From positions 1,178,001 through 1,242,000 of the forward strand of contig NZ_APND01000001.1 in the NCBI RefSeq assembly GCF_040361215.1: a stretch of DNA of 64,000 bases. Direction: 5' to 3'. Positions 1-8,602 of the stretch are shown piece after piece. Numbering within the stretch: position 1 is the first letter of the stretch; the number at the start of each line of letters is the position of its first letter. The translations under genes were made by a program, and so were the position numbers. Below the pieces are notes generated by a model that was not told the DNA's origin, did not search any database, and saw only the letters and a list, made by a program, of their open reading frames with translations. This DNA comes from Salinisphaera dokdonensis. Its GTDB lineage: Bacteria; Pseudomonadota; Gammaproteobacteria; Nevskiales; Salinisphaeraceae.

Positions 1-240
1 CTGGAGCTGTCGCAGCCCAAGATCTCGCGGCATCTGAAGCTGTTGCGCGAAAGCGGACTGGTCTCCGATCGACGCGAACGGATCTGGGTGCACTACCGCC
101 TGGCCGACACCCTGCCGTCATGGGCGCGCACCACACTTCACGAAGTCGTGGCCGCGCACGCGCACGACGCGCCATTCGCCGACGACGCACGCCGCCTGGC
201 GCACATGCCCGACCGTCCCGATGGGCGTTGCAGCAACTGA
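1..240 (+). CDS. arsR: ArsR-family transcriptional repressor, 3' fragment
   Basis: The frame is open from base 1, so the start lies outside the window; 79 C-terminal codons remain. The visible part begins inside a winged helix-turn-helix: the recognition helix (SQPKISRHLKLLRESGLV) followed by the wing (DRRERIWVHYRL), the standard end of the ArsR/SmtB fold. The metalloid-binding cysteines usually sit earlier and cannot be judged. It is followed after 27 bases by arsC, then arsB and arsH on the same strand, so it is most likely the As(III)-responsive repressor of this operon. The operator would be upstream, outside the window. The family call is firm; the ligand is inferred from context. Confidence 0.88.
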   Translation: MELSQPKISRHLKLLRESGLVSDRRERIWVHYRLADTLPSWARTTLHEVVAAHAHDAPFADDARRLAHMPDRPDGRCSN

Positions 241-267
241 TCGACGAAGTCTCAAAGGAATCTTGCA

Positions 268-693
268 ATGAACATTCTGTATCTGTGCACGGGCAATAGC
301 TGCCGCTCCCAAATGGCCGAGGGCTGGACCCGTCATCTCGGCGGCGCCGATATCGCCGTGCGTTCGGCCGGTCTGGAGGCCCACGGCCTCAACCCGAATG
401 CGGTCGCAACCATGCAGGAAGCCGGCGTGGATATCACCAGCCAGCATTCCGCGATCCTCGCCGACGCAGATCTCGATTGGGCCGATCTGGTGATCACGGT
501 CTGCGGCCATGCCGACGAGCATTGCCCGTTGTTGCCGCCCAATACGAACAAGCAGCACTGGCCGATCGACGACCCGGCGGGTGCAACCGGTAGCGACGCC
601 GAGGTTGCGGCCATATTCGCCGCCACCCGCGACCTTGTCCGCGATCACGTCAGCACCCTGCTTGCCGACCATCCTCGGGCAGCCGCGCAGTAA
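268..693 (+). CDS. arsC: Arsenate reductase, thioredoxin-coupled type
   Basis: A cytoplasmic 141-residue enzyme reducing arsenate to arsenite for export by ArsB. It has the low-molecular-weight phosphatase fold: the P-loop CTGNSCRS at residues 7-14 supplies the nucleophile Cys7, and an Asp-Pro pair at 102-103 supplies the general acid. Cys79 and Cys86 keep the same spacing from Cys7 as Cys82 and Cys89 keep from Cys10 in the plasmid pI258 enzyme, so the full three-cysteine relay is present. This favours a thioredoxin-dependent arsenate reductase over a plain tyrosine phosphatase. The start ATG has an AAGGAA ribosome site 8 bases upstream. It lies between arsR and arsB in one operon. Confidence 0.93.
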   Translation: MNILYLCTGNSCRSQMAEGWTRHLGGADIAVRSAGLEAHGLNPNAVATMQEAGVDITSQHSAILADADLDWADLVITVCGHADEHCPLLPPNTNKQHWPIDDPAGATGSDAEVAAIFAATRDLVRDHVSTLLADHPRAAAQ

Positions 694-748
694 GCAGATA
701 GCCCCTCGCTGGGCCGCCTGGCGGCCCTGTATTTTTTCAGGATCGTTC

Positions 749-2041
749 ATGACCGTCATCGCCATTCTGATCTTCATTGCCACGCTCACGCTGGTGATCT
801 GGCAGCCGCGTGGGCTGGGTATCGGCTGGAGCGCGAGCGCCGGCGCACTCGTCGCTCTGGCCACCGGCGTGGTGGGCTTCGGCGACGTGGCCACGGTGTG
901 GGGCATCGTCTGGAACGCAACCTTCACCTTCGTCGCGATCATTCTGATCAGCCTGACGCTAGACGAGGCCGGCTTCTTCGAATGGGCAGCCCTTCATGTG
1001 GCCCGCTATGGCGGCGGGCGCGGGCCACGCCTGCTGGTACTGGTGACGCTGCTCGGCGCGCTGGTGGCGGCGGTGTTCGCCAACGACGGCGCGGCGCTCA
1101 TTCTCACCCCGATCGTGTTCGAGATGCTGCTCGCGCTGGGGTTTTCTGCCGGTGCGACGCTAGCGTTCGTGATGGCAGCGGGCTTCATTGCCGATACCGC
1201 CAGCCTGCCGCTGGTGATCTCGAATCTGGTGAATATCGTCTCGGCGGATTTCTTCGAACTCGGCTTCGGCAGCTATGCGGCGGTGATGGGGCCGGTCTAT
1301 ATCGTTTCCGTGCTGGCCTCGATCGGGGTGGTGTATCTGTATTTCCGTCGCGATATCCCGGCCACCTTCGACCCGACGCCGCTGCGTGAACCCGAGACCG
1401 CTATCCGGGACCGCGCCGTGTTCGTGGCCGGCTGGTGGGTGCTCGGGCTACTGCTGGTCGGCCTGTTCGCGGCCGAGATGATCGGGGTGCCCGTGAGCGT
1501 GGTGGCCGGCATCGGCGCCGCGGTGCTGCTCGCCATCGCCCATCGCGGCCACGTGGTGGACAACGCCAAGGTCGTTCGCGGCGCGCCCTGGGATATCGTG
1601 GTCTTTTCGCTGGGCATGTATCTGGTGGTCTACGGCCTGCAGAACGTGGGCCTGACCGCGCAGCTCGCCGGCATGCTGGATGCACTGTCCACCCAGTCGC
1701 TCTGGGTGGCGACCGTCGGCACCGGTTTCCTGGCCGCTTTCCTGTCGTCGATCATGAATAATATGCCGACGGTGCTGGTGGTCGCGTTGTCGATCGATGC
1801 CAGCCAGGTCTCCGGGCTGATGCAGGACGCCATGATCTACGCCAACGTTGTCGGCTCCGATCTCGGCCCCAAGATCACACCGATCGGCAGTCTGGCCACC
1901 CTGCTCTGGCTGCATGTGCTCGCCCGCAAGGGCCTGACCATCGGCTGGGGCCAGTATTTTCGTATCGGCATCGTGCTCACGGTGCCAGTGCTTCTGATTA
2001 CGCTCACCGCGCTGGCCGGCTGGCTGGCGCTGCTGCGCTGA
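749..2041 (+). CDS. arsB: Arsenite efflux membrane protein ArsB
   Basis: A 430-residue inner-membrane protein with about a dozen hydrophobic segments, of the ArsB/NhaD ion-transporter superfamily, not the ACR3 type. It expels arsenite (and probably antimonite) made by ArsC, driven by the proton gradient, since no arsA ATPase gene lies beside it. The family-typical stretch VFANDGAALILTPIV follows the third or fourth segment. The frame is open further upstream into arsC, but ATG 749, with an AGGA site just before it, gives a normal N-terminus (MTVIAILIFIATL) and the usual family length. arsH starts 7 bases after its stop, so the genes are co-transcribed. Confidence 0.92.
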   Translation: MTVIAILIFIATLTLVIWQPRGLGIGWSASAGALVALATGVVGFGDVATVWGIVWNATFTFVAIILISLTLDEAGFFEWAALHVARYGGGRGPRLLVLVTLLGALVAAVFANDGAALILTPIVFEMLLALGFSAGATLAFVMAAGFIADTASLPLVISNLVNIVSADFFELGFGSYAAVMGPVYIVSVLASIGVVYLYFRRDIPATFDPTPLREPETAIRDRAVFVAGWWVLGLLLVGLFAAEMIGVPVSVVAGIGAAVLLAIAHRGHVVDNAKVVRGAPWDIVVFSLGMYLVVYGLQNVGLTAQLAGMLDALSTQSLWVATVGTGFLAAFLSSIMNNMPTVLVVALSIDASQVSGLMQDAMIYANVVGSDLGPKITPIGSLATLLWLHVLARKGLTIGWGQYFRIGIVLTVPVLLITLTALAGWLALLR

Positions 2042-2048
2042 TTTCTCG

Positions 2049-2765
2049 ATGAGCCATTCCATGCACGACCCGAAGAACGACCTGCCCAATCTAGACCCAG
2101 AGGCGCTGACGCTGCGCGATGCAAGTGACGACGGCCATCCGCCGCGCATCCTGCTTCTCTACGGCTCGTTGCGCGAACGCTCGTACAGTCGTCTGCTAAC
2201 CGAAGAAGCCGCGCGTCTGCTGCGCGCCTTCGGCGCGGAGACGCGCATCTTCGATCCGCGCGGGCTGCCGCTGCCCGACGAAACCGAGGCTGATCATCCC
2301 AAGGTCGCCGAGCTGCGTGAGCTGGCGTTCTGGTCGGAAGGCCAGGTCTGGTGCAGCCCGGAACGCCACGGCAACATCACCGGCGTGTTCAAGAGCCAGA
2401 TCGATTGGCTGCCGCTGTCGATCGGCGGCATGCGCCCCACCCAGGGCCGCACACTGGCGGTCATGCAGGTCTGCGGGGGCTCACAATCGTTCAACGTGGT
2501 GAATTCACTACGCATACTCGGGCGCTGGATGCGCATGTTCACCATCCCCAACCAGTCGTCGGTGCCCAAGGCGTTCAACGAGTTCGACGAGGCCGGGCGG
2601 ATGAAGCCTTCGCCCTACTACGACCGGGTGGTGGATGTGATGGAAGAACTGGTGAAGTTCACCCGCCTGACCCGCGGCGAAAGCGACTACCTCACCGAAC
2701 GCTATTCCGAGCGCCGCGAAAGCGCCGAGGCGCTGTCGAAGCGAGTCAATCAGAGCTCGATTTAA
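2049..2765 (+). CDS. arsH: ArsH, NADPH-dependent FMN oxidoreductase
   Basis: A 238-residue flavodoxin-like protein. The phosphate-binding loop LLYGSLRERSYSRLL (about residues 36-50) and the segment PERHGNITGVFKSQIDWLPL (about 103-122) are hallmarks of ArsH in the NADPH-dependent FMN reductase family. Known ArsH proteins reduce quinones or azo compounds with NADPH and oxidise trivalent organoarsenicals such as methyl-As(III), giving resistance to them. It closes the arsRCBH operon. Its stop is only 2 bases from the stop of the convergent DUF190 gene, with no hairpin between, so some transcriptional overlap is expected. The in vivo substrate cannot be read from sequence. Confidence 0.92.
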   Translation: MSHSMHDPKNDLPNLDPEALTLRDASDDGHPPRILLLYGSLRERSYSRLLTEEAARLLRAFGAETRIFDPRGLPLPDETEADHPKVAELRELAFWSEGQVWCSPERHGNITGVFKSQIDWLPLSIGGMRPTQGRTLAVMQVCGGSQSFNVVNSLRILGRWMRMFTIPNQSSVPKAFNEFDEAGRMKPSPYYDRVVDVMEELVKFTRLTRGESDYLTERYSERRESAEALSKRVNQSSI

Positions 2766-2767
2766 GC

Positions 2768-3088
2768 TCAGCCATCTTCGCCGAAACGCCAGTACTCGAT
2801 CGCGCGCTTCATGCAGAAGACCGGAATGTCGCGCTCCTCGACCGCTCGGATGAGCTTGTCGGCCGCGCCGCCGTCGACCACGAACATCAGTTCTTCCGGC
2901 TCGTCGGCCTGCTCGAAGAAATGCGCGGAATGGGTGTGGCCGCTGCTACCCGAGCCCTCTGCGTCGACACGCCGCGTGCTGCGCTCGATGCTCTGGTCAC
3001 GCGCGAGTGCGGCGATCAGATCCAGCACCGGCTGGCCGTCGAAACGGCGCGAGCGCGGCGCGATGAACAACACTTCAAATCCTTTCAT
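2768..3088 (-). CDS. DUF190 family protein
   Basis: A 106-residue soluble protein of the DUF190 family, which has a ferredoxin-like, PII-like fold. The FFEQADEPEELMFVVD segment and the C-terminal half match the family pattern. DUF190 genes are commonly paired with crcB, and here the crcB stop is 15 bases upstream of this start on the same strand. That makes a role connected with fluoride export, perhaps as a regulatory partner of the channel, a reasonable inference; no biochemical function is established from the sequence. The N-terminus starts MKGFEVLFIAPRSRRFDG and lacks a signal peptide. Confidence 0.75.
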   Translation of the reverse strand: MKGFEVLFIAPRSRRFDGQPVLDLIAALARDQSIERSTRRVDAEGSGSSGHTHSAHFFEQADEPEELMFVVDGGAADKLIRAVEERDIPVFCMKRAIEYWRFGEDG

Positions 3089-3103
3089 GTGAAACTCTGA
3101 CCT

Positions 3104-3508
3104 TCATCGGGCAGCCCCGACGAGTTGGCGTAACAACGCCACCGTACCCATACCCAGGCCCGTCATGGCCAGCGAACCGGCCACATGCACGGCGATGCCG
3201 GTGAATGCCCAGCCGAACCGGCCGCTCTGGATCTGGGTGAATATCTCGGCCGAGAAGGTCGAGAACGTGGTCAGCGCGCCGAGAAAGCCGGTGATGATCG
3301 CCAGCTTCCAGAACGGCGAGAGCTCCGGCAGCGCCGCGAACACCGCGATTGCGATCCCGATGAGCCAGGCCCCGAGCAGATTGGCCGCGAGCGTGCCGGG
3401 CGGCAACGCGGGAAACAGCGCATTCAACGCCAGCCCCAGAGCCCAGCGCAGATTGGCACCACAGGCTGCGCCGAGCGCAATCGCGAGAATGGAAACGGGT
3501 ATCGACAT
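3104..3508 (-). CDS. crcB: Fluoride ion channel CrcB/Fluc
   Basis: A 134-residue protein with four transmembrane helices that forms a dual-topology dimer and lets cytoplasmic fluoride leak out of the cell. Visible hallmarks are the helix-2 Asn in TLAANLLGAWLIG, lining the pore, and the phenylalanine/threonine-rich helix-3 break TTFSTFS, which supplies the Phe box and central sodium site. The frame extends 20 codons further upstream, but the ATG at 3508 (MSIPVSILAIALG) starts directly with helix 1 and fits the family length. It leads a two-gene unit with the DUF190 gene. I looked for a fluoride riboswitch in the preceding 100 bases and could not recognise one. Confidence 0.9.
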   Translation of the reverse strand: MSIPVSILAIALGAACGANLRWALGLALNALFPALPPGTLAANLLGAWLIGIAIAVFAALPELSPFWKLAIITGFLGALTTFSTFSAEIFTQIQSGRFGWAFTGIAVHVAGSLAMTGLGMGTVALLRQLVGAAR

Positions 3509-3675
3509 CCGTTCAAGAAAGCATGGGCCGTGCGCACAGGTTACAAGCACGCCGCATGCCGTGTGCATTAACCGCGCACCCGCGGCCTGTTAACGCTCGA
3601 TTCAGCCGCAGGCGCAGAGGGTGCGCAGCCAGGGGCAGCGATTGCCCTGTGTACTTCAATGATCGAGGAGATCTC

Positions 3676-4083
3676 ATGTACAAGCAGCTTGCGATTGCAA
3701 CCGCCACCGCACTGGCCCTGACCAGCGGCGCCGCCCTGGCCGATACGGCCGTCGGCACCGATACCGCGACCGGCGCAGATGCCGGCGTGAACACCGGCGT
3801 CGGTGTCGGCGCGGACGTGGACACCCAAGCCGATACGTCGACCACCAGCGAAACCGGCATGGACCACGGCGAGGGCCACGCCGAGAGCGGCAGCTCGGTC
3901 GGCGCAGGCGCAGATGCGGACGTCGATACCTCGGCAGACGTCGACTCCAATGCCCAGGGCGGCATGGACAGCGACACCGAGTCGGACATGGAAAGCGAAA
4001 GCAGCATGTCGTCCGACAACGCGGCGGACGTTGACGCCAATGCCCAGGGCAACGCCAACGGCAAGGTCGGCGCCGACGAATAG
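3676..4083 (+). CDS. Small acidic low-complexity secreted protein
   Basis: A 135-residue protein of unknown function. Residues 1-22 form a clear signal peptide ending in ALA (MYKQLAIATATALALTSGAALA). The mature part is built almost only of Asp, Gly, Ala, Thr, Ser, Val and Glu, with loosely repeated units such as DVDSNAQGGMDSD and DVDANAQGNANG, and no cysteine. It should be strongly acidic and disordered, perhaps binding divalent cations in the periplasm. The start has an excellent GAGGAGA site 6 bases upstream. The gene is monocistronic and ends at a strong terminator. I do not recognise a family; similar low-complexity proteins occur in halophiles. Confidence 0.8.
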   Translation: MYKQLAIATATALALTSGAALADTAVGTDTATGADAGVNTGVGVGADVDTQADTSTTSETGMDHGEGHAESGSSVGAGADADVDTSADVDSNAQGGMDSDTESDMESESSMSSDNAADVDANAQGNANGKVGADE

Positions 4084-4104
4084 ATCGTCGGCCTGTCGGC
4101 CAAC

Positions 4105-4139
4105 AAAAAACCCCGCGCCGATCAGCGCGGGGTTTTTTT
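4105..4139. terminator. Bidirectional rho-independent terminator
   Basis: The arms ccccgcgc and gcgcgggg flank a short loop, with a run of A on the left and a run of T on the right, so the hairpin works in both directions. It separates the convergent acidic-protein gene (+) and the cyo operon (-). Confidence 0.93.
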
Positions 4140-4174
4140 ATGCGTGCGGGGCCTGTTCGGGCGCGGCCCTGCGG

Positions 4175-4510
4175 TCAGTAGCCGATCATCATGTGCCGCG
4201 CGTACAGGCTGTAGAACAGCCACAGCGTACCGCCGACCATGACGAACATGGTGAACACCGAGAACAGCACGGAAATCGTGTTCCAGCGCTGCTCCTGCGA
4301 CATGTCCAGATGCAGGAAGAATCGCAGATGCACACCCAGCTGCAGCACCGCCGTGATCGCGATCACCAGCAGGATCGCGCCCTGCGACATGAGGTCGTAG
4401 TAAACCGCGCCAAACGGAATCAGCGTCAGCACCAGCGCGGCCAGATACCCCATGACATAGCCGCGCGCGGTCGGCGCATGACCGGGTGTGGCGTCGTCGG
4501 AATGGCTCAT
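4175..4510 (-). CDS. cyoD: Cytochrome bo-type quinol oxidase subunit IV
   Basis: A 111-residue protein with three transmembrane helices, the small subunit IV of the heme-copper quinol oxidase. The family pattern is clear: a short hydrophilic start, helix 1 with YVMGYLAALVLTLIPF, then QLGVHLRFFLHLDMS and a final helix before RHMMIGY. It helps assemble the Cu(B) site of CyoB. The frame continues 19 codons upstream, but ATG 4510 overlaps the cyoC stop by 4 bases (ATGA), the usual coupling. It is the last gene of the operon; a heme o synthase gene (cyoE), which follows cyoD in many bacteria, is absent before the terminator. Confidence 0.92.
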   Translation of the reverse strand: MSHSDDATPGHAPTARGYVMGYLAALVLTLIPFGAVYYDLMSQGAILLVIAITAVLQLGVHLRFFLHLDMSQEQRWNTISVLFSVFTMFVMVGGTLWLFYSLYARHMMIGY

Positions 4511-5127
4511 GAGCTGCCTCCTGCAAGGATTCCGGGCAGATAGACGGTCGAGAACACGCAGATCCACACGAGATCGAGGAAATGCCAGAACAGGCTCAGC
4601 CGCGCCAGCCGCGATGCGACCGGCGGCGTGAGCCCCTTGACGGCAAGCTGCGCGATCATGGTCGCGATCCAGATCAGGCCGAAGAACACGTGTGCCCCGT
4701 GGGTGCCCACGAGCCCGAAATAGGCGGACAGAAAACCGCTGCGCGTGAACGACGCCCCCTCGTGGATGATATGCACGAACTCGCTGACTTCATGCCAGAG
4801 AAAGTAGATACCCAGCACAGCGGTGGCCAGCAGCCAGCCGATAATGTGGTTCTTGCGGCCCTGATGCAGGCTGACCATTGCCAGCCCGAATGTGAGGCTG
4901 GACGCCAGCAGCGCCATGGTTTCCAGGAATACGCCGTGCAGCGAGAAGATGTCCGCGGGCGTCGGCCCGCCGGCAAATCGCTGCGACAGATTGACGTACG
5001 CCAGAAACAGCATTGAGAACAGGACCACGTCGCTCATCAGATAGGCCCAGAAACCGAAGTTGACTTCGGTATCCGCCCGGGCCGCAGCGCGAACGCGGTT
5101 GAGATCGTACGAAGGGCTTGACGCCAT
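4507..5127 (-). CDS. cyoC: Cytochrome bo-type quinol oxidase subunit III
   Basis: A 206-residue, five-helix membrane protein, subunit III of the quinol oxidase. Landmarks are FGFWAYLMSDVVLFSMLFLAY near residues 25-45, the HEVSEFVHIIHEG segment, FGLVGTHGAHVFFGLIWI and the end WHFLDLVWICVFSTVYL. It binds lipid and stabilises CyoB, without redox centres of its own. It lies 44 bases downstream of cyoB and overlaps cyoD by 4 bases. Confidence 0.95.
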   Translation of the reverse strand: MASSPSYDLNRVRAAARADTEVNFGFWAYLMSDVVLFSMLFLAYVNLSQRFAGGPTPADIFSLHGVFLETMALLASSLTFGLAMVSLHQGRKNHIIGWLLATAVLGIYFLWHEVSEFVHIIHEGASFTRSGFLSAYFGLVGTHGAHVFFGLIWIATMIAQLAVKGLTPPVASRLARLSLFWHFLDLVWICVFSTVYLPGILAGGSS

Positions 5128-5171
5128 GAACTATGCCTCTCGAATACGTGTCGGTAAGCGTCGCGCGGCCA

Positions 5172-7250
5172 TCAGCCCGGTGCGCCGGAGGTGGCCCGGC
5201 TCGTCGGGCTCACATATTGGCCGGCCGGCGTCCGCTCGTCGCCAAACTCCTGGATGCCGTCGATGTAGGTGAACACATCCGCCTGCTTCAGCCGTGCGTG
5301 GAACGCGTCCTCGTCGGCCTGAACCTGCGACGCCGGAATCACGAACTCGGTTTCGTCGTTGAAGCTGCGCGCGATCACCGCAGCCACGGTGCCCAGCACG
5401 CACAGGCCGGCCAGCCACCAGATGTGCCAGACATAGGCAAAACCGAAGAAGAACGACAGCGCGGCGACCACAATCGGCAATGGCGTGGACTTGGGCATGT
5501 GAATGTCCTCGTACTTCGCCGGCCGCTCGTAGGCCCGATTTTTGACCTTCATCTCCATGAAGGCGTCGCGATCGCGAACTTCCGGCACCACTGCGAAGTT
5601 GTACTCCGGCGGCGGCGACGGGATCGCCCACTCCAGGGTACGACCGCCCCAGGGGTCACCGGTCAGGTCGGCGTTCTTCTCGCGGTCGCGCCAGCTCACG
5701 TAGATCTGCATGAACATCGAGAAGATGCCGTAGGCCACGATGATCGCGCCAATCGCCGCGATCACCAGCCAGAACTGCCAGGTGGGGTTGTCGTAGGTCA
5801 CCATGCGCCGCGGCATGCCCATGATGCCGAGCATGTACAGCGGCACGAAGGCCACGTAGAAGCCCACGAGCCAGCCCCAGAAGGAATGCCGGCCCCACTT
5901 CTCGTCCAGCCGGAAACCGAACACCTTCGGCCACCAGTAGTAGAAGCCGGCCAGCAGGCCGAACATCGTTCCCGGAATCAGCACGTTATGAAAATGCGCA
6001 ACCAGGAAAAGGCTGTTGTGCATCTTGTAGTCGGCGCCCGGAATCGCCAGCAGCACGCCGGACATGCCGCCCATCACGAAGGTGATGAGAAAGCCCAGCG
6101 TCCACAGCATGGGCAGCTTGTACTCGATGCGCCCACGGAACATGGTCCAGATCCAGTCGTAGATCTTCACGCCGGTGGGAATGGCGATGACCATGGTCGC
6201 AATGCCGAAGATCGAATTGCGCAGCGGGTCCTGGCCCATCGTGTAGAAGTGATGCACCCACACGCCGAACGAAAGGAATGCGATAGCCATGGTCGCCCAC
6301 ACCATCGAGGTGTAGCCGAACAGCCGCTTGTTGCAGTAGGTCGTCACCACTTCGGAAAAGATACCGAAGGCGGGCAGCACCAGGATGTAGACCTCGGGAT
6401 GGCCCCAGAGCCAGAACATGTTGATGTACATCATCTGGTCGCCGCCCATGATGCTCGTGAAGAAGTGCGTTCCCACGGAGCGATCGAGCGCGAGCAGCGC
6501 CAGGGCGACGGTCAGGGCCGGAAACGACACCACGATGAGGATGCTCGTGCACAGCACTGTCCAGGTGAACATCGGCATGCGCATGAGCGTCATGCCCGGT
6601 GCACGTTTCTTGAGGATGGTGGTCACGAAATTCACGCCGGTCAGCGTGGTACTGATACCCGATATCTGTAACGCCCAGATCCAGTAGTCCACGCCCGGCC
6701 CAGGGCTGTGCTCGAGCCCGGAAAACGGGGTGTAGCCGGACCAGCCGGCCTCGGAGAAGCTGCCGACCAGCAGCGAGATCATCACCAGCGCGCCGGCGGC
6801 AGCGGTCAGCCACACGCTGATCGCGTTGAGCAGCGGAAAAGACACGTCGCGCGCGCCGATCTGCAGCGGGATGGCGATATTCATCAGGCCCACCAGAAAC
6901 GGCATGGCCATGAAGAAGATCATCATGGTGCCGTGGCCGGTGAACAGCTCGGCGAAGTGGGCCGCGCTCAGATAGCCCTCGCCGCCGGCGCCGACCGTGG
7001 CCTGCTGGCCGCGCACCATCGCCGCATCGATGAAGCCGCGCAACAGAAAGATCAGCGCGATCACGATATAGACCACCCCGATTTTCTTGTGGTCCACGGT
7101 GGTGAACCACTCGCGATAGAGATAGCCCCACTTGCGGTAATAGGTGAGCAGGGCCACCACCAGCACACCGGCGCCGATCATGATCACGTTCGCGAAAACG
7201 ATGATCGGATCGTAGTGGTAGAGGGCGTCTAAGGTCAGTTTTCCAAACAT
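5172..7250 (-). CDS. cyoB: Cytochrome bo-type quinol oxidase subunit I
   Basis: The 692-residue catalytic subunit of the heme-copper quinol oxidase, with about 15 transmembrane helices. It oxidises quinol, reduces O2 to water and pumps protons. The Cu(B) and cross-linked Tyr motif HPEVYILVLPAFG, the His-His pair in WVHHFYTMG, and the heme-ligating pair in AHFHNVLIPG are all present, and the start (YHYDPIIVFANVIMIGAG) is CyoB-like rather than cytochrome-c-oxidase-like. A GGGAG ribosome site precedes the ATG. Whether the high-spin heme is o or a cannot be told, since the heme o synthase gene is not in the window. Confidence 0.96.
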   Translation of the reverse strand: MFGKLTLDALYHYDPIIVFANVIMIGAGVLVVALLTYYRKWGYLYREWFTTVDHKKIGVVYIVIALIFLLRGFIDAAMVRGQQATVGAGGEGYLSAAHFAELFTGHGTMMIFFMAMPFLVGLMNIAIPLQIGARDVSFPLLNAISVWLTAAAGALVMISLLVGSFSEAGWSGYTPFSGLEHSPGPGVDYWIWALQISGISTTLTGVNFVTTILKKRAPGMTLMRMPMFTWTVLCTSILIVVSFPALTVALALLALDRSVGTHFFTSIMGGDQMMYINMFWLWGHPEVYILVLPAFGIFSEVVTTYCNKRLFGYTSMVWATMAIAFLSFGVWVHHFYTMGQDPLRNSIFGIATMVIAIPTGVKIYDWIWTMFRGRIEYKLPMLWTLGFLITFVMGGMSGVLLAIPGADYKMHNSLFLVAHFHNVLIPGTMFGLLAGFYYWWPKVFGFRLDEKWGRHSFWGWLVGFYVAFVPLYMLGIMGMPRRMVTYDNPTWQFWLVIAAIGAIIVAYGIFSMFMQIYVSWRDREKNADLTGDPWGGRTLEWAIPSPPPEYNFAVVPEVRDRDAFMEMKVKNRAYERPAKYEDIHMPKSTPLPIVVAALSFFFGFAYVWHIWWLAGLCVLGTVAAVIARSFNDETEFVIPASQVQADEDAFHARLKQADVFTYIDGIQEFGDERTPAGQYVSPTSRATSGAPG

Positions 7251-7274
7251 GCTGTGCTCCCGGAGCGCTGCGCG

Positions 7275-8258
7275 CTAGTGGGCATGCCCGTGCTGGGCAA
7301 CGTCGTCCGCTGTCAGATCGCTGGGTACGGCATCGGGCGGCACCTTGCCGTCACCGACCTGGAAACGGTGCATCACATAACCGAACAGGCCGTCGGGTGC
7401 CGAGGAATAATAGATGGGGTCGACCTTCTTGCTCGGCTGAACCAGCGCGCGATACGCGTCGAGGTCCAGCGCGCGTCCGGACGCGCGCACCTTGGCCAGC
7501 CAGTCGTCGAAACCCTGCTGGGACAGCGACAGTGCCTGGAAGCGCATGTCCGCGAAGCCATCACCGCTGTACTGGTAATTCTTGCCGAAGAATTCGCCGC
7601 GCTCGGACGCCATCAGATGCAGGCGCGTGCGCATGCCCGACATCGCCATGATCTGGCTTCCCAGGCGCGGAATCATGAACGCGTTCATCACGCTCGCCGA
7701 GGTCAGATCGATCTGCAGCGGCGTATCCACCGGCATGGCGAGTTCGCTGACCACCGCCACGTCGTAATCGGGATAGATGAACAACCATTTCCAGTCCATG
7801 GCGATCGCCTGGACGCGGATCGGCTCGTTCTCGGATTCGATCGGCTTGTAGGGGTCGAGATCGTAGGTGGAGACCACGGTCATCAGCGCCAGAATGAGGA
7901 TGATGGCCACCGGGCCGCCCCACAGAAACACCTCCAGCACGGTCGAATGGTGCCAGTTCGGCGTGTAGGTGTTCTTTTGATTAGCCGCGCGATAATGCCA
8001 GGCGAACCACAGCGTGAACCCGACCACCGGCACCAGCACGAACAGCATCACCGTGAAGGTGAACAGCATCACGTTGCGCTGATAGGCCGCGACCGGCCCG
8101 GCGGTGAAGAAGGTCACCAGCTCGTTGAGATAGAAAGTGTCGATGAACCACTGAGCGCTACAGGCAGACAACAGCAGCGGCAGCACGACAATCAGCGGCA
8201 CGCGAAGGCGGCGCATCGTGTTTCCAGGCGTTTCGATAGACATCAGATGGCATTCCAA
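7275..8258 (-). CDS. cyoA: Cytochrome bo-type quinol oxidase subunit II (lipoprotein)
   Basis: A 327-residue subunit II. The N-terminus is a lipoprotein signal with the lipobox LLSAC, followed by two transmembrane helices and a periplasmic cupredoxin domain. The Cys-x3-Cys copper-A ligands of cytochrome c oxidases are absent, as expected for a quinol-oxidising enzyme; MDWKWLFIYPDYDVA and PRLGSQIMAMSGM are typical CyoA segments. First gene of cyoABCD, 24 bases before cyoB. The start is uncertain: ATGs at 8258, 8243 and 8216 are all in frame, and 8216 (MRRLRVPLIVVLPLLLSAC) would give the most compact signal peptide with a GGA site 6 bases upstream. Confidence 0.93.
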   Translation of the reverse strand: MECHLMSIETPGNTMRRLRVPLIVVLPLLLSACSAQWFIDTFYLNELVTFFTAGPVAAYQRNVMLFTFTVMLFVLVPVVGFTLWFAWHYRAANQKNTYTPNWHHSTVLEVFLWGGPVAIILILALMTVVSTYDLDPYKPIESENEPIRVQAIAMDWKWLFIYPDYDVAVVSELAMPVDTPLQIDLTSASVMNAFMIPRLGSQIMAMSGMRTRLHLMASERGEFFGKNYQYSGDGFADMRFQALSLSQQGFDDWLAKVRASGRALDLDAYRALVQPSKKVDPIYYSSAPDGLFGYVMHRFQVGDGKVPPDAVPSDLTADDVAQHGHAH

Positions 8259-8602
8259 CGGGTGACCGCACCCGACAAGGCTAACCGCTTGGCCTACCTA
8301 CGTCGTTCGCGGCGGATTCGTTGCGACATAGCCACGGAAAGGCCGATCGAAAAGAAACCGACCGCCGAGCTATTGTGCAATGCAGCTAAGCTTAAACCTT
8401 AACGCGAATTGACGACAGAGCGCGATCTAACAATCGTCGTCACGAACACGATAGGTAAAAGCGATCGCCGTCGCTATCCGTAGTTCGCACAGGGATCCTA
8501 TTGTGGCTTGGACGAGGCCTGAGCGTACCGCGGCCAGGCAGCGCGCTAGAACCGCAGCCGCCTACCATGTCCATCGGGCCGTCAATGCGCGTCGGACCTG
8601 GC
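8259..8602. other. Intergenic region between cyo operon and yeiH-type gene
   Basis: About 340 bases without a convincing gene. The left part must hold the cyoA promoter and leader (transcribed leftward); the right part is downstream of the minus-strand exporter gene. I see no terminator hairpin with a T-run, no RNA gene and no repeat. The overlapping 382-codon plus-strand frame running in from 7254 is the antisense of cyoA. Confidence 0.6.

Noticed and set aside
3509..3610. Fluoride riboswitch upstream of crcB
   Set aside because: I looked for the conserved start and pseudoknot pieces and did not find them; only a covariance-model search could settle it.
5133..6671. 512-codon plus-strand open frame
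   Set aside because: Antisense of cyoB; the same holds for 7254-8402 (antisense of cyoA) and 47145-48752 (antisense of the formate dehydrogenase gene).
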